Shown: positions 51,638 through 60,798, counted from the stretch's first letter. The stretch is 64,000 bases of DNA from an uncultured Bacteroidales bacterium (GCA_900318015.1 ONJB01000012.1:36943-100942), one strand, 5' to 3'. Numbers and translations: made by a program. Notes: a model not told the origin generated them from the letters alone.

Positions 51638-52928
51638 TGAAGAACTGGTCGAAGAGGCGCGGGTAGCTTCCCGCGTCGCTGACCTCTCGCAGGCCACCAT
51701 CGGTGAAGTCCTGCTCGTGGCCCAGTATCTGGAGCGGAAGACAGGCATCCCCTTCATCCGCATGGACCAGGGATCCCCGGGCCTGCCGGCCAACCGCTAT
51801 GGCGTGGAGGCCGAGAAAGAGGCCCTGGAGCGGGGCGTAGGCTCCCAGTATCCGCCGGCGGACGGCGTGCCGGAATTGAAGAAGGCGGCATCCCGCTTCA
51901 TCAAGGCGTTCATCGACATCGACATCAACCCGCTCGGCTGCATCCCTACGACGGGATCCGTGGCCGGCTCCTTCGGCGCGTTCATCGCCTGCACCCAGCG
52001 CATCCCGGGGAAGGACAAGGTCCTGTTCATCGACCCGGGCTTCCCGATCCAGAAATCCCAGCTCCGGGTGCTCGGCATCGGCTGGCGCGAATTCGACATC
52101 TATCCCTACCGCGGGGAAGGGCTCCGGGCGAAACTGGAGGAAGAGCTCGCGGCCGGCGACATCGCCGCCATCGTCTATTCCAACCCCAACAACCCGGCCT
52201 GGATCTGCCTGGAGGAGAGCGAATTGCAAGTGATCGGCGAACTGGCGACGAAGTACGACGCCATCGTCATGGAGGACCTGGCCTACTTCTGCATGGACTA
52301 TCGTCGGGAACTGGGGAAACCCTTCGTGCCGCCCTTCGTCCCGTCGGTCGCCCGCTATACGGACAATTATATCCTGATGCTGTCCTCGTCCAAGATCTTC
52401 AGCTATGCGGGACAGCGGATGGCGCTCATCGGCATCGGCGACAATCTGTTCACGCGGCATTATCCCGCCCTGGCGGAGCGTTATCATGACGCCGGCATCT
52501 TCGGCCAGACGCTCACGGCCTCCATCCTCTATATGATTACCAGCGGCTGCACCGCTTCCACGCAGTACGCCTATGCGCGCATGCTGGAGCTTTCCTGCGA
52601 CGGCGTGATCGATTTCGTGGAGGATACGCGGGAATATGAGCGCCGCGCGGCCAGGATGAAGGACATCTTCTGCCGGAACGGCTTCCACGTGGTCTATGAC
52701 CGCGATGTGACGCGGCCGGTGGGGGACGGTTTCTTCTTCACCCTCGGCTACGAGGGATTGACGGGCGGGGAACTGCTCCGCGAGCTCCTTTATTACGGCG
52801 TGAGCTGCATCTCCCTGTCCACGACCGGAAGCCTGCAGAACGGTGTCCGGGGCTGCACGAGCCGCATGCGCGACGAATTATACCCCGTCCTGGAAGAACG
52901 CATGAAGGCGTTCCATGAGGACCATTGA
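51624..52928 (+). CDS. PLP-dependent class I/II aminotransferase
   Basis: Fold-type I aminotransferase of 434 residues. The PLP lysine is in LMLSSSKIFSYAGQRM, the cofactor-binding Asp/Tyr in VMEDLAYF, and the NPNNPAW loop is present. It probably interconverts aromatic amino acids with the 2-oxoacids used by IorAB. The start at 51624 overlaps the iorB stop by 14 bases; an ATG at 51612 in the same frame is less likely. Part of the ior-paaK operon. Confidence 0.9.
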   Translation: MKVFSEELVEEARVASRVADLSQATIGEVLLVAQYLERKTGIPFIRMDQGSPGLPANRYGVEAEKEALERGVGSQYPPADGVPELKKAASRFIKAFIDIDINPLGCIPTTGSVAGSFGAFIACTQRIPGKDKVLFIDPGFPIQKSQLRVLGIGWREFDIYPYRGEGLRAKLEEELAAGDIAAIVYSNPNNPAWICLEESELQVIGELATKYDAIVMEDLAYFCMDYRRELGKPFVPPFVPSVARYTDNYILMLSSSKIFSYAGQRMALIGIGDNLFTRHYPALAERYHDAGIFGQTLTASILYMITSGCTASTQYAYARMLELSCDGVIDFVEDTREYERRAARMKDIFCRNGFHVVYDRDVTRPVGDGFFFTLGYEGLTGGELLRELLYYGVSCISLSTTGSLQNGVRGCTSRMRDELYPVLEERMKAFHEDH

Positions 52929-52951
52929 CGGAATAAACGAACGTAACAAAT

Positions 52952-54262
52952 ATGATCTGGAATCCCAATAAAGAATGCATGAGCCGCGACGAGATGTCCG
53001 CGCTCCAGGGAAAACGTCTCCACAAGATCGTGGAGTACGTGTACCACAACGTCCCCTTCTACCGCCACAAGCTCCAGGAACGGGACCTGACCCCGGATGA
53101 CATCCGCACCATCGAGGACATCGTGAAACTCCCCTACACGACCAAGAAGGACCTGCGGGACAACTATCCTTTCGGCCTGCAGGCTGCTCCCCAGAGCGAA
53201 ATCATCCGCATCCACGCCTCCTCCGGCACGACGGGCAACCCCACCATCGTGGGATACACCCGCAAGGACATCGGCGTGTGGAGCGAGTGCATGGCCCGCT
53301 GCCTGACCGCCTTCGGGGTCGGCCGCGACGACATTTTCTCCGTCGCCTACGGCTACGGCCTGTTCACCGGCGGCCTGGGCGCGCATAACGGCGTGGAGAT
53401 GGTCGGCGCTTCCGTGGTCCCGGCTTCCACCGGCAATACGGAGAAGCACGCGAGGCTGATCCGCGACCTGGGCATCACCGGCATCGCCTGCACTCCGTCC
53501 TATGCCCTTTACCTGGCGGAGACGATGGAACAGATGGGCATTACCAAGGACCAGATCAAACTCCGGGTGGGCGCTTTCGGCGCCGAGCCCTGGACGGAGA
53601 AAATGCGCGAGGAGATCGAGGAGCGCCTGGGCCTGAAGGGCTTCAATATCTACGGCCTCAGCGAGGTGATGGGCCCGAGCGTCAGCTATGAATGCCCGGC
53701 GCAGCACGGTTCCCACATCAACGAGGACCACTTCTATCCCGAAATCATCAATCCGGTCACCCTGGAGCCGCTGCCGAAGGGCCAGTCCGGCGAACTGGTA
53801 TTCACGACCCTTACCAAGGAGGGCATGCCGGTCATCCGTTACCGGACGCGCGACCTGTGCTCCCTGATGCCGGGAGAGTGCGAATGCGGCCGCACCAGCG
53901 TGCGGATGACCCCGATCACCGGCCGTTCCGACGACATGCTCATCATCCGTGGTATCAACGTGTTCCCGTCTCAGGTGGAGAGCGTCGTCCTGAGCATGAA
54001 GGAGTTCGCCCCGCGCTACCTCCTCGTCGTGGACCGCATCAACAATCTGGATACCCTGGAGGTGCAGGTCGAGCTCCGGCAGGAGTACTTCACCGCCACC
54101 TTCGACACCCCGGCCGCCATCGACGAGCTCAAGAAGAAGCTCCGCGACAAGCTCCGCAGCGTGCTCTCCATCAACGCCCAGGTCCAGCTCAAGGCCCCGA
54201 ACGCCATCGAGCGCAGCCAGGGCAAGAGCATCCGCGTCATCGACAACCGCAAATTGAAATAA
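52952..54262 (+). CDS. paaK: phenylacetate-CoA ligase
   Basis: Adenylate-forming ligase that activates aryl-acetates to CoA thioesters. 436 residues with IRIHASSGTTGNPTIVGYT (phosphate-binding loop), FNIYGLSEVMGPSVSYEC, the RYRTRD motif and the C-terminal GRSDDMLIIRGINVFPSQVE hinge. It lies in an operon with iorAB. In gut bacteria this pairing runs arylacetyl-CoA formation or its reverse, making ATP from aromatic amino acids, or assimilates arylacetates reductively. Confidence 0.95.
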   Translation: MIWNPNKECMSRDEMSALQGKRLHKIVEYVYHNVPFYRHKLQERDLTPDDIRTIEDIVKLPYTTKKDLRDNYPFGLQAAPQSEIIRIHASSGTTGNPTIVGYTRKDIGVWSECMARCLTAFGVGRDDIFSVAYGYGLFTGGLGAHNGVEMVGASVVPASTGNTEKHARLIRDLGITGIACTPSYALYLAETMEQMGITKDQIKLRVGAFGAEPWTEKMREEIEERLGLKGFNIYGLSEVMGPSVSYECPAQHGSHINEDHFYPEIINPVTLEPLPKGQSGELVFTTLTKEGMPVIRYRTRDLCSLMPGECECGRTSVRMTPITGRSDDMLIIRGINVFPSQVESVVLSMKEFAPRYLLVVDRINNLDTLEVQVELRQEYFTATFDTPAAIDELKKKLRDKLRSVLSINAQVQLKAPNAIERSQGKSIRVIDNRKLK

Positions 54263-54273
54263 TACACTGAACC

Positions 54274-54708
54274 ATGACCCTCAATCAGCTTTCCATTTTC
54301 CTCGAGAACCGCGCCGGAACCCTGACGAAGGTTCTTGACATCTTCAAGGAGGCCGGTCTCCACATCATCGCCTCCTCCATCGCCGACACGGCCCAGTACG
54401 GCCTGGTCCGGATCATCTGCTCGGAGCCGCAGCGCGCCTATCTCGAACTTGAGCGCAACGGGGTGGCGGTGGCCATGTCCGACGTGTTCGCCATCGAACT
54501 GGACGAGCGTCCCGGCCAGATTGCGGAAATCGTCCGCGGCCTGAGCGAGGCTGAGATCGGCATCGTGTACATGTATTCCTTCTTCATCCACGGGAAGGGG
54601 CTCCTCTTCATCCGGACCGACAAGACGGAAGAAGCGCGGGAAGTGATCCAGCGCTCCTCCTTGCGTTGCGTCCCGGAAAAGGAACTTCCCGAGTGGGTGG
54701 TGAAGTAA
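54274..54708 (+). CDS. tandem ACT-domain protein
   Basis: 144 residues made of two ACT domains (LNQLSIFLENRAGTLTKVLD and VFAIELDERPGQIAEIVRGL), which bind amino acids. Commonly encoded next to paaK and presumed to sense aromatic amino acids or regulate the pathway; the ligand is unknown. It ends three bases before the convergent GH3 gene, with no terminator visible between them. Confidence 0.9.
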   Translation: MTLNQLSIFLENRAGTLTKVLDIFKEAGLHIIASSIADTAQYGLVRIICSEPQRAYLELERNGVAVAMSDVFAIELDERPGQIAEIVRGLSEAEIGIVYMYSFFIHGKGLLFIRTDKTEEAREVIQRSSLRCVPEKELPEWVVK

Positions 54709-54711
54709 ACC

Positions 54712-56964
54712 CTATTTCCGGTATTTTGCGGTCCGGGCGTCATCGATGACCCCGGACCAGTTAAGTCCGTAGGCAAAGTCCCAGGCATTCCCGTCGGCGT
54801 CCACAAGGGTACGCATGTCGTGCGGGACGTCCTCCTTTTGCTCTTCCACCGCGCGCATGTCGGCCGGGAACTGCATGGGCAGGAGGCCGGAGGGCTCGGC
54901 GGCGCCGGACACGAGGTCCAGCACGGCCTGGTTCTGCACGCCGAAGGCGATGAGGACGGCGTCGGCATAGGGCTCGAGCTCGGAAAGGACCACCGGGCGG
55001 GTGGCGCGCACGACGACGACGACAGGCTTGTCGCCCATCTGCTTCTTCGTCAGCATCACCAGATCCAGGTCCTTCTCGTTATAGGTCGTAACGGTCTTGC
55101 CCTTGTAGGAACGGTTCGTGAAATCCTCCTTCGGGTCGCCGCCGGCGATGGATTCCTTCCGGGCATATTCCGCCTTGTAGGGCCGATACTGGAGGCTGAT
55201 GGGCACGTAGCCGTTGCCGCCCTTCTTGCGGTCGTTCACGTCATAGCCGCTGCCCGCCTTCGGCTCCTCGATGACCACGAGAGCGAAATCGGCCTCCTCG
55301 GGCTCCACGGCCCAGTCGAAGTATTTCTCCACGAGCGCCTTGTCGACGGGATAGTCCCAGTGTCCGGGCGCGCCCATCGACAGTCCGAACATCCCGGGCA
55401 TCTGCGGGAAGTAGCGCTCCGGGACGAAGACCTTCTTTTTCCCGTCATTCCCGGCTTGACCGGGAATCTCGGGCAGGGCCTTCCCGTGGTTCTTCACCAT
55501 CACCACCGACTTCAGCTGCGCCTCGTAACCGGCCTGCATGAACTCGGGGTTGCCGACGATCTCCGCGGAGGCGGCGGGCTCCACGTACGGGTTCTCGAAG
55601 AGGCCCGTGCGGAAGGAGTTCAGCAGCAGGCGCACGGCCGAGGCCTCGAAGCGGGCGCGGGCCGATTCCTCGCCGAACTGCTTGACCCACATCTGGTAGG
55701 CCTTCAGGACGGGACCCTTGTCGTTGTTGCCGCCGAACTGGTCCACGCCGGCCTTGATGACCTCGAAGTGGCGCTCCGCCACGGAGAGGCCCTCGACGCC
55801 CCAGCACTTGCCGTCGAAGGATTCGATGGCGCGGTTGTCGTTCGTCACGCCCCAGTCGGTGCATACGACGCCGTCATAGCCGTATTTCTCGCGGAGCAGG
55901 TCCGTGATGATGTACTTGCTGAAGTTGTTGCCCACGTTGTCTCCAGACGGGTCGATGCCGTAGGAGATGGTGTAATAGGGCATCACGGCGGTGGCTTTGC
56001 CCGTGCCGCCGTCCAGTTTGAACGCGCCCTCGGTAAAGGCTTTCAGATGCGTTTCGAAGGCGCCGCCGGGGTACACGGCGAACTTGCCGTAGTTGAAGTG
56101 CGCGTCGCGGCCGGCTTCCTCCGGACCGCCGGAGGGCCAGTGCTTGACCATCGCGTTGACGCTCTTCAGGCCCCAGCCGTCCTTCGCGCCCGGGGTGGTC
56201 TGGAATCCGTCCACATAGGCGCGGGCCATGTCGGTATCCAGGTCCGGATCCTCGCCGAACGTGCCGTTGAAGCGGCTCCAGCGGGGTTCGGTGGCGAGGT
56301 CGATCTGCGGGCTCAGCGCCGTGGCGATGCCCAGCGCGCGGTATTCCTCGGAAGCGATCTGGCCGAACTTTCCGACGAGGGCGGGGTCGAAGGTGGCGGC
56401 GAGTCCCAGGGGCGTGGGCCAGAGGGAAATCTTGCCGCCGGAGCCCAGGTTGAACTCGGCCGTCGCCGCGGTCTCGTTGCGCGGGTCGGAGGAGTTGTTG
56501 GCCGGGATGCCGTGGCCGAGCGCCTCCACGAAGGCCTGCACGTTGTTGTTCCAGCGGGCCGCCGTTTCGGGACTCTCCACGGTGGTCACGAGGACCGCCC
56601 GCAGGTTGTCTTCCTCCAGGAACTTCTTCTGCGGGTCGGTGATTTCGGGCCCGCGGACGGCCTGATGGCCGCTGTACAGCATCAAACCGGCGATTTCCTC
56701 GATGGAAAGCTGCGCGGCGAGGTCCTTGGCGCGGGCCTCGGCCGGAAGCCGCCAGTCCTCATACGGGTCCAGGACGCCGTTGCGGTTCAGGTCCTTGAAG
56801 GCAAAGCGGTCCACGGTGAGGAGGGGAGCGCTGGTATAGCCCAGCGTGGCGCCCCCCTTCTGGGTGACGCGCTGGAAACCGTCGGCGGGGGCCTCCTTCC
56901 ACTTGGGGCCGCAGGCCGCGAGCAGCAAGGCGCAGGCGGCCGTCAGGGCAATTCGGATTCTCAT
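54712..56964 (-). CDS. GH3 family beta-glycosidase lipoprotein
   Basis: GH3 enzyme of 750 residues, lipobox LLAAC. It differs from the other two by a Ca-binding-like insertion near the N-terminus (KDLNRNGVLDPYEDW) and a KHW motif in VKHWPSGG. The catalytic Asp370 lies in VVCTDWGV. The C-terminal half is the alpha/beta sandwich; the fibronectin-III domain is short. A small dispersed repeat is inserted in frame (EIPGQAGNDG) at 55443-55469. It is followed directly by an amidotransferase-like gene upstream on the same strand, with a two-base gap. Confidence 0.92.
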   Translation of the reverse strand: MRIRIALTAACALLLAACGPKWKEAPADGFQRVTQKGGATLGYTSAPLLTVDRFAFKDLNRNGVLDPYEDWRLPAEARAKDLAAQLSIEEIAGLMLYSGHQAVRGPEITDPQKKFLEEDNLRAVLVTTVESPETAARWNNNVQAFVEALGHGIPANNSSDPRNETAATAEFNLGSGGKISLWPTPLGLAATFDPALVGKFGQIASEEYRALGIATALSPQIDLATEPRWSRFNGTFGEDPDLDTDMARAYVDGFQTTPGAKDGWGLKSVNAMVKHWPSGGPEEAGRDAHFNYGKFAVYPGGAFETHLKAFTEGAFKLDGGTGKATAVMPYYTISYGIDPSGDNVGNNFSKYIITDLLREKYGYDGVVCTDWGVTNDNRAIESFDGKCWGVEGLSVAERHFEVIKAGVDQFGGNNDKGPVLKAYQMWVKQFGEESARARFEASAVRLLLNSFRTGLFENPYVEPAASAEIVGNPEFMQAGYEAQLKSVVMVKNHGKALPEIPGQAGNDGKKKVFVPERYFPQMPGMFGLSMGAPGHWDYPVDKALVEKYFDWAVEPEEADFALVVIEEPKAGSGYDVNDRKKGGNGYVPISLQYRPYKAEYARKESIAGGDPKEDFTNRSYKGKTVTTYNEKDLDLVMLTKKQMGDKPVVVVVRATRPVVLSELEPYADAVLIAFGVQNQAVLDLVSGAAEPSGLLPMQFPADMRAVEEQKEDVPHDMRTLVDADGNAWDFAYGLNWSGVIDDARTAKYRK
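55443..55469. repeat. third type of small dispersed palindromic repeat, inside the GH3 gene
   Basis: CATTCCCGGCTTGACCGGGAAT is an imperfect palindrome known as a dispersed repeat in many genomes; here its core is ATTCCCGGCTTGACCGGGAAT. It is translated as PGQAGND between two domains of the hydrolase, apparently without breaking the frame. Confidence 0.8.
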
Positions 56965-56966
56965 CG

Positions 56967-58256
56967 TTATTCGAAGTTAACTTGGATCGTGTAGGGAACG
57001 CCGTTCAGGACGTCCGTGCGGCCGGAATACTCCACGCCGTACTTGCCCATGGTGGAAGTGACCGTGGTGGCGCAGAAGACCGAGATGAAGTACTTGCCGG
57101 GCTTCGGGTCCTTGATTTCCAGGGACTTGTCCACGTTCGCCCCCACAAAGCCCCAGGTGGCATCCTCGCGGTAGGCGAAGCCGTTCCGGGATGCGAAGAG
57201 GTGGAGGTCGAAATCGTCCTTGTTCACGAAACCTTTCAGGCTGATGGTCATCGTCTTGACGCCTTTGGGCACGTCGATGGCGAAGTGATGGTACTGGCGG
57301 TCGCCGACGGGGGCGAACTCGGGTTTGGTGCGGTCATCCATCGAGCGGGGCTCGCCGGGCTGGAGGACGGCCTTCAGGGCCGGCTCTCCGTTGCCGGCGA
57401 GGGCGTAGCGCACCATCGAGGCCATGAGCGCGAGGTTCTCCGCGTCATAGGCCCCTTCCGGGTGCGAGCCGCACAGGAGGACGCGGCCCATGGCGGGCGA
57501 TCCCTTCCAGGCCCAGATGACCGGGAGGCCGTCGATGTCCCGCTCCAGCTGGCGGCCCTTCGTGCTGAAGGTCGCGAGGATTTCCGTCCCGGCCGGGGCC
57601 GTTTCCATGTAGGCGAAACAGCCGCCGTTGTGGCGGACGCTGTCGATATGCATCCGGTTGTCGAAGTCGAAATACTCGGTCAGCGGACCGTTCGGGACGA
57701 TGTCCACGGCCGTGTAGGATTTCTCCAGCTTGGTGCCCGTCACGTTGCCGGGCCACAGGCCCATATAGATGTCAGTATAACTGAATTTTCCGTCCGGGGC
57801 GCGGGAGCCTTTGCTGGCGATGAAGGCGCCGGCGCAGGAACCGACATAGCTGCCGCCGGCGGCGACGAAGTCACGCATGTGCTGCCGGCCCTCTTCGCCC
57901 AGCGTGCGGGCGTGGTTGGCGGCCTTGCCGCCGTTCATGTATATCATCCGGAAGCGCGGCGCTCCATCGGGGTAGAGGAGGATGCCGTTTTCGTCCATCG
58001 GCGAGCCCACGATCAGTTCCCGTTGCCGCAGGGTGTCCGTCCGGGTGAAGTGCTGGGGCGGGGAGGACGCGTGCTTGGTGGAGACGAAGGCTTCCATGGT
58101 CAGTCCCAGCAGGTCGGTCACGGGGAGGTCCGTCCGGGAGTTGAGCATGATGCCGCTGTCCATGAAGATGTCCTTGTAGTAGCCTCGGGTGTTGTCCTGG
58201 GCGCTTGCAGCAAGGCAAAGTGTCGTTGCGAAAGCGATGAAGAGAAGCTTTTTCAT
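56967..58256 (-). CDS. exported class-I glutamine-amidotransferase-like protein with C-terminal PPC-like domain
   Basis: Signal MKKLLFIAFATTLCLAASAQ. The first ~290 residues resemble the BPL_N/ThuA-type amidotransferase fold: RFRMIYMNGGKAANH, and the nucleophile Cys in YVGSCAGAFIAS. The last ~110 residues form a jelly-roll like pre-peptidase C-terminal domains (HHFAIDVPKGVKTMTISLKG). Function is unknown; related proteins bind or modify sugars at the cell surface. Upstream promoter TATATTTG at 58281. Co-transcribed with the GH3. Confidence 0.75.
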   Translation of the reverse strand: MKKLLFIAFATTLCLAASAQDNTRGYYKDIFMDSGIMLNSRTDLPVTDLLGLTMEAFVSTKHASSPPQHFTRTDTLRQRELIVGSPMDENGILLYPDGAPRFRMIYMNGGKAANHARTLGEEGRQHMRDFVAAGGSYVGSCAGAFIASKGSRAPDGKFSYTDIYMGLWPGNVTGTKLEKSYTAVDIVPNGPLTEYFDFDNRMHIDSVRHNGGCFAYMETAPAGTEILATFSTKGRQLERDIDGLPVIWAWKGSPAMGRVLLCGSHPEGAYDAENLALMASMVRYALAGNGEPALKAVLQPGEPRSMDDRTKPEFAPVGDRQYHHFAIDVPKGVKTMTISLKGFVNKDDFDLHLFASRNGFAYREDATWGFVGANVDKSLEIKDPKPGKYFISVFCATTVTSTMGKYGVEYSGRTDVLNGVPYTIQVNFE

Positions 58257-58280
58257 GTGGTTGTGGCTTGGTCTTTCCTA

Positions 58281-58288
58281 CAAATATA
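58281..58288 (-). promoter_or_regulatory. -7 promoter box of the amidotransferase-GH3 operon
   Basis: TATATTTG on the minus strand, 25 bases before the start at 58256. Confidence 0.6.
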
Positions 58289-58341
58289 CGATTTTCGGGC
58301 TTTTTTTCGACGGATTCTTTCCCGCTTCGGGCAAAAATCCG

Positions 58342-58349
58342 TATATTCG
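58342..58349 (+). promoter_or_regulatory. -7-like box for gltS
   Basis: TATATTCG (one mismatch to TAnnTTTG) only six bases before the gltS ATG, which would make a nearly leaderless transcript. Confidence 0.4.
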
Positions 58350-58355
58350 TGAGGT

Positions 58356-59579
58356 ATGGCACTGCAATTGGACCTGTTTCAAAGCGCGGGCGTGGGCGTG
58401 GGCGCCCTGCTCCTGGGGATGCTGTTCACGCGGCATATCCCTTTCCTGAAGCGGTTCTGCATCCCTGCGCCGGTCTCCGGCGGTCTTCTCGTCTCCCTTC
58501 TGATGCTCCTCCTGTACGCCCTGGGCGTGGAATGCACGTTTGACGGTTCCGTCAAGGACCTGTGCATGATGCTGTTCTTCACGTCCGTAGGCTTCCAGTC
58601 GGATATGAAAGCGCTCAAGCAGGGCGGGAAGCCGCTGCTCGTGATGATCGGCCTCGTGGCCGTGCTCATCGCGGCGCAGAACCTGATCTCCGTGGGCATC
58701 GCCCGCGGGTTGGGGCTGTCGCCGCTGTTCGGCATGGCCGCCGGGTCCATCCCGATGAGCGGCGGCCACGGCACCTCCGGCGGCTTCTCGCCGCTCCTGG
58801 AGGAGCTGGGCCTCACCGGCGCGTCCTCCATCACGATGGCGGCCGCAACCTTCGGCCTGGTGGCCGGCTCGCTGCTGGGCGGCCCGCTGGGCGAATCGCT
58901 CATCCGCCGGCACCACCTCGCGGAGCCGTCGGGCCAGACCAGCGTGATGACGGGCATCGAGGCCACGGAAGCCGCCCCCGCAGCGCGGGAAAAGGGCTCC
59001 CTTTCCGAGGAGTCCGCCTTCCGCGAAATGCTGATCGCGGCCTGCGAACTCTTCATCGCAATGGCCCTGGGAACGGGGGTCAGCAAGCTGTTGGCATCGA
59101 CCGGAATCACGTTCCCGACCTATTTCGGATCCCTCATCGCCGCCTGCCTGATGCGGAATCTGCTGGGCCTGTCACCGCGGATCGCGTCGCGCATGTGCCT
59201 CGGGCGCATCGTTTCCATCGGCGATATCTGCCTGCAGCTGTTCCTGGGTATGGCCATGGCCAGCCTGCGGCTGTGGGAACTGGCCTCCCTGGCCCTACCG
59301 CTATGCCTCATCCTGGTGGCGCAGGTGACCTTCATGGCCCTGTACGGCGCCTTCGTCGCCTTCCCGCTGCTGGGTAAGAGCTACGACGGCGCGGTCCTCG
59401 TGAGTGGCCTCTGCGGCTTCGGCCTTGGCGCCACGCCCAACGCCATGGCGAACATGTCCGCCGTCTGCTACAAGTACCGCTATACGGTGAATCCCTTCAT
59501 CATCGTCCCCATCATCGGCGCCATGTTCGTGGACCTCATCAACACGGGCATCATCACCCTGTTCCTGAATCTGATCTAG
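58356..59579 (+). CDS. gltS: sodium/glutamate symporter
   Basis: Inner-membrane Na+-coupled glutamate transporter with about ten helices in two inverted halves. Hallmarks: FFTSVGFQSDMKAL, GMAAGSIPMSGGHGTSGGFS (substrate/sodium loop), and the second-half pair LCGFGLGATPNAMANMSAV. 407 residues, complete. Stands alone on the plus strand between divergent and convergent neighbours. Confidence 0.95.
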   Translation: MALQLDLFQSAGVGVGALLLGMLFTRHIPFLKRFCIPAPVSGGLLVSLLMLLLYALGVECTFDGSVKDLCMMLFFTSVGFQSDMKALKQGGKPLLVMIGLVAVLIAAQNLISVGIARGLGLSPLFGMAAGSIPMSGGHGTSGGFSPLLEELGLTGASSITMAAATFGLVAGSLLGGPLGESLIRRHHLAEPSGQTSVMTGIEATEAAPAAREKGSLSEESAFREMLIAACELFIAMALGTGVSKLLASTGITFPTYFGSLIAACLMRNLLGLSPRIASRMCLGRIVSIGDICLQLFLGMAMASLRLWELASLALPLCLILVAQVTFMALYGAFVAFPLLGKSYDGAVLVSGLCGFGLGATPNAMANMSAVCYKYRYTVNPFIIVPIIGAMFVDLINTGIITLFLNLI

Positions 59580-59620
59580 CTTCCCGGAGGTGCACCTCAG
59601 TGAAGCTTGACGATTGTCTG

Positions 59621-59821
59621 TCAGTCGTTCTCGTCCAGCTGGAAGATGCTGTCGACGGGCTTCTGGAAGTGGCGGGCGATCTTGAGGGCGAGGACGGTGG
59701 AGGGAACGTATTTGCCCGATTCGATGGAGTTGATGGTGTTGCGGCTGACGCCGATGGCATCGGCCAGCTGCTGCTGGGTGATGTCGACGATCGCCCTTTC
59801 TACGCGCACGGAATTCTTCAT
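59621..59821 (-). CDS. XRE-family HTH regulator
   Basis: 66-residue DNA-binding protein with a classic helix-turn-helix (TQQQLADAIGVSRNTINSIE). Its start overlaps the stop of the membrane-protein gene by four bases (ATGA). This two-gene arrangement, a small membrane protein plus Cro/CI-type regulator, is common. The regulator probably controls its own operon. Confidence 0.9.
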   Translation of the reverse strand: MKNSVRVERAIVDITQQQLADAIGVSRNTINSIESGKYVPSTVLALKIARHFQKPVDSIFQLDEND

Positions 59822-60300
59822 AGGGCCTCCTCCTTCCTGGAGCGCCAGAGCATCCATTTGAAAACGAGGTAGTACAGTCCGGCCGTCGTGAAGGGGATCA
59901 GGTCGAAGAACATCTGCATCGTCCTGTAAACGATTCCCCACCACGATTCCCCGTGGCCGAAGCGGAATCCATGGTCCAGCGCGCCGAAAAGCCAGAATCC
60001 CAGGAAGAGGAGGAAATTGACATAGGCCGATATGCCGATGGCCCTAAGGCGATACTGCGAAACCATCTCGTCCTCGACCTTCTCCTTGGACAGGCAGATC
60101 AGGAAGGCCGATGCAATGATCACGAGATAGCAGACCATGGTGATAAACCGGCTGTTTCCATTGACCGCCGCGAACACCGGCGTCTCGCGGAAAAAGTAGT
60201 AGAGAATCTCGTAGAACCCCACCACCAGGGGAATCAGAAGCAGGAGCCACCAGCCAACCCTGTGGCAGGCATGCGGCATCAGGATACTTTTCTTTTGCAT
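59818..60300 (-). CDS. small membrane protein paired with the XRE regulator, DUF2975/DUF2178-like
   Basis: 160 residues with four hydrophobic helices (WWLLLLIPLVVGFYEILYYF, FITMVCYLVIIASAFLICL, FLLFLGFWLFGAL, LIPFTTAGLYYLVFKW). Function unknown. Start at 60300 fits the promoter TTTG-N19-TACCTTTG at 60326-60356. Confidence 0.75.
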   Translation of the reverse strand: MQKKSILMPHACHRVGWWLLLLIPLVVGFYEILYYFFRETPVFAAVNGNSRFITMVCYLVIIASAFLICLSKEKVEDEMVSQYRLRAIGISAYVNFLLFLGFWLFGALDHGFRFGHGESWWGIVYRTMQMFFDLIPFTTAGLYYLVFKWMLWRSRKEEAL

Positions 60301-60325
60301 GACGTTCGTTTCAATGTTTCTGCCA

Positions 60326-60356
60326 CAAAGGTAAGTAAATTTTTCAAAATGCCAAA
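60326..60356 (-). promoter_or_regulatory. full Bacteroidota promoter for the membrane-protein/XRE operon
   Basis: On the minus strand TTTG (60356-60353), 19 bases, then TACCTTTG (60333-60326). Confidence 0.7.
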
Positions 60357-60446
60357 TAAACTTGGCAAAAAGAATGGTCAATTTGGCGAATTGTTGCCTT
60401 CTGCTCTTGCCGTGCCGAATAACCAGATTGCGCAGAGCAACTTATA

Positions 60447-60602
60447 TCAACCCGAAATTCGCAGAGCATCCGCATGCGCCCCTGACGCCTCTGGGAGGTA
60501 CATCCCGATGCTTTGCCCGCCAAAATTGTCGCGCGGAGCATCTCAATGTGCCACCTAGGCCCCTGCAACGGGGGTGGCGATGCTTCGCGATTTTCGGGTT
60601 GA
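60447..60602. repeat. double-hairpin repeat element, solo copy C
   Basis: Third copy of the element that flanks the Y1 transposase. Outer repeat TCAACCCGAAATTCGC pairs with GCGATTTTCGGGTTGA; inner arms GCAGAGCAT...ATGCTTTGC and GCGGAGCAT...ATGCTTCGC are retained with changes. No transposase nearby. It occupies most of the 60301-60866 gap. Confidence 0.85.
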
Positions 60603-60680
60603 GGATAGGGGTGGTTTCTAGTGGGGGTCCATGTGCGGCTGTTTGGCGGAATGGCGCTGAGGGGGGACGGTCGCAAAACA

Positions 60681-60718
60681 AGAAACGGAGTCTAGCCAAA
60701 TGGCTAAACTCCGTTTCT
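60681..60718. terminator. 38-nt hairpin, possible tRNA terminator
   Basis: AGAAACGGAGT pairs with ACTCCGTTTCT and TAGCCA with TGGCTA, with one mismatch. On the minus strand it is followed by TTGTTTTG, so it looks like the terminator of a leftward gene whose 3' end would lie at 60721. Confidence 0.65.
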
Positions 60719-60720
60719 GC

Positions 60721-60739
60721 GGTGCGGACGAGGCTCGAA
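60721..60739 (-). other. tRNA 3'-tail-like attachment site (attL candidate)
   Basis: On the minus strand the sequence reads TTCGAGCCTCGTCCGCACC: a T-loop TTCGAGC, T-stem 3' strand and an acceptor 3' strand. No matching 5' tRNA half lies to the right; the pairing stops at the T-loop. This is what an integrase leaves when it inserts into a tRNA gene. No complete tRNA is claimed. Confidence 0.4.
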
Positions 60740-60790
60740 AATCAACTAGAACACCCTTTGCAAACCCTTGCAGGAATGCTTTCGATTGCG

Positions 60791-60798
60791 TATCTTTG
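60791..60798 (+). promoter_or_regulatory. -7 promoter box for the integrase gene
   Basis: TATCTTTG, 69 bases upstream of the integrase start. The AAGGAGA before the ATG is one of the few Shine-Dalgarno-like sites in the window. Confidence 0.6.
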
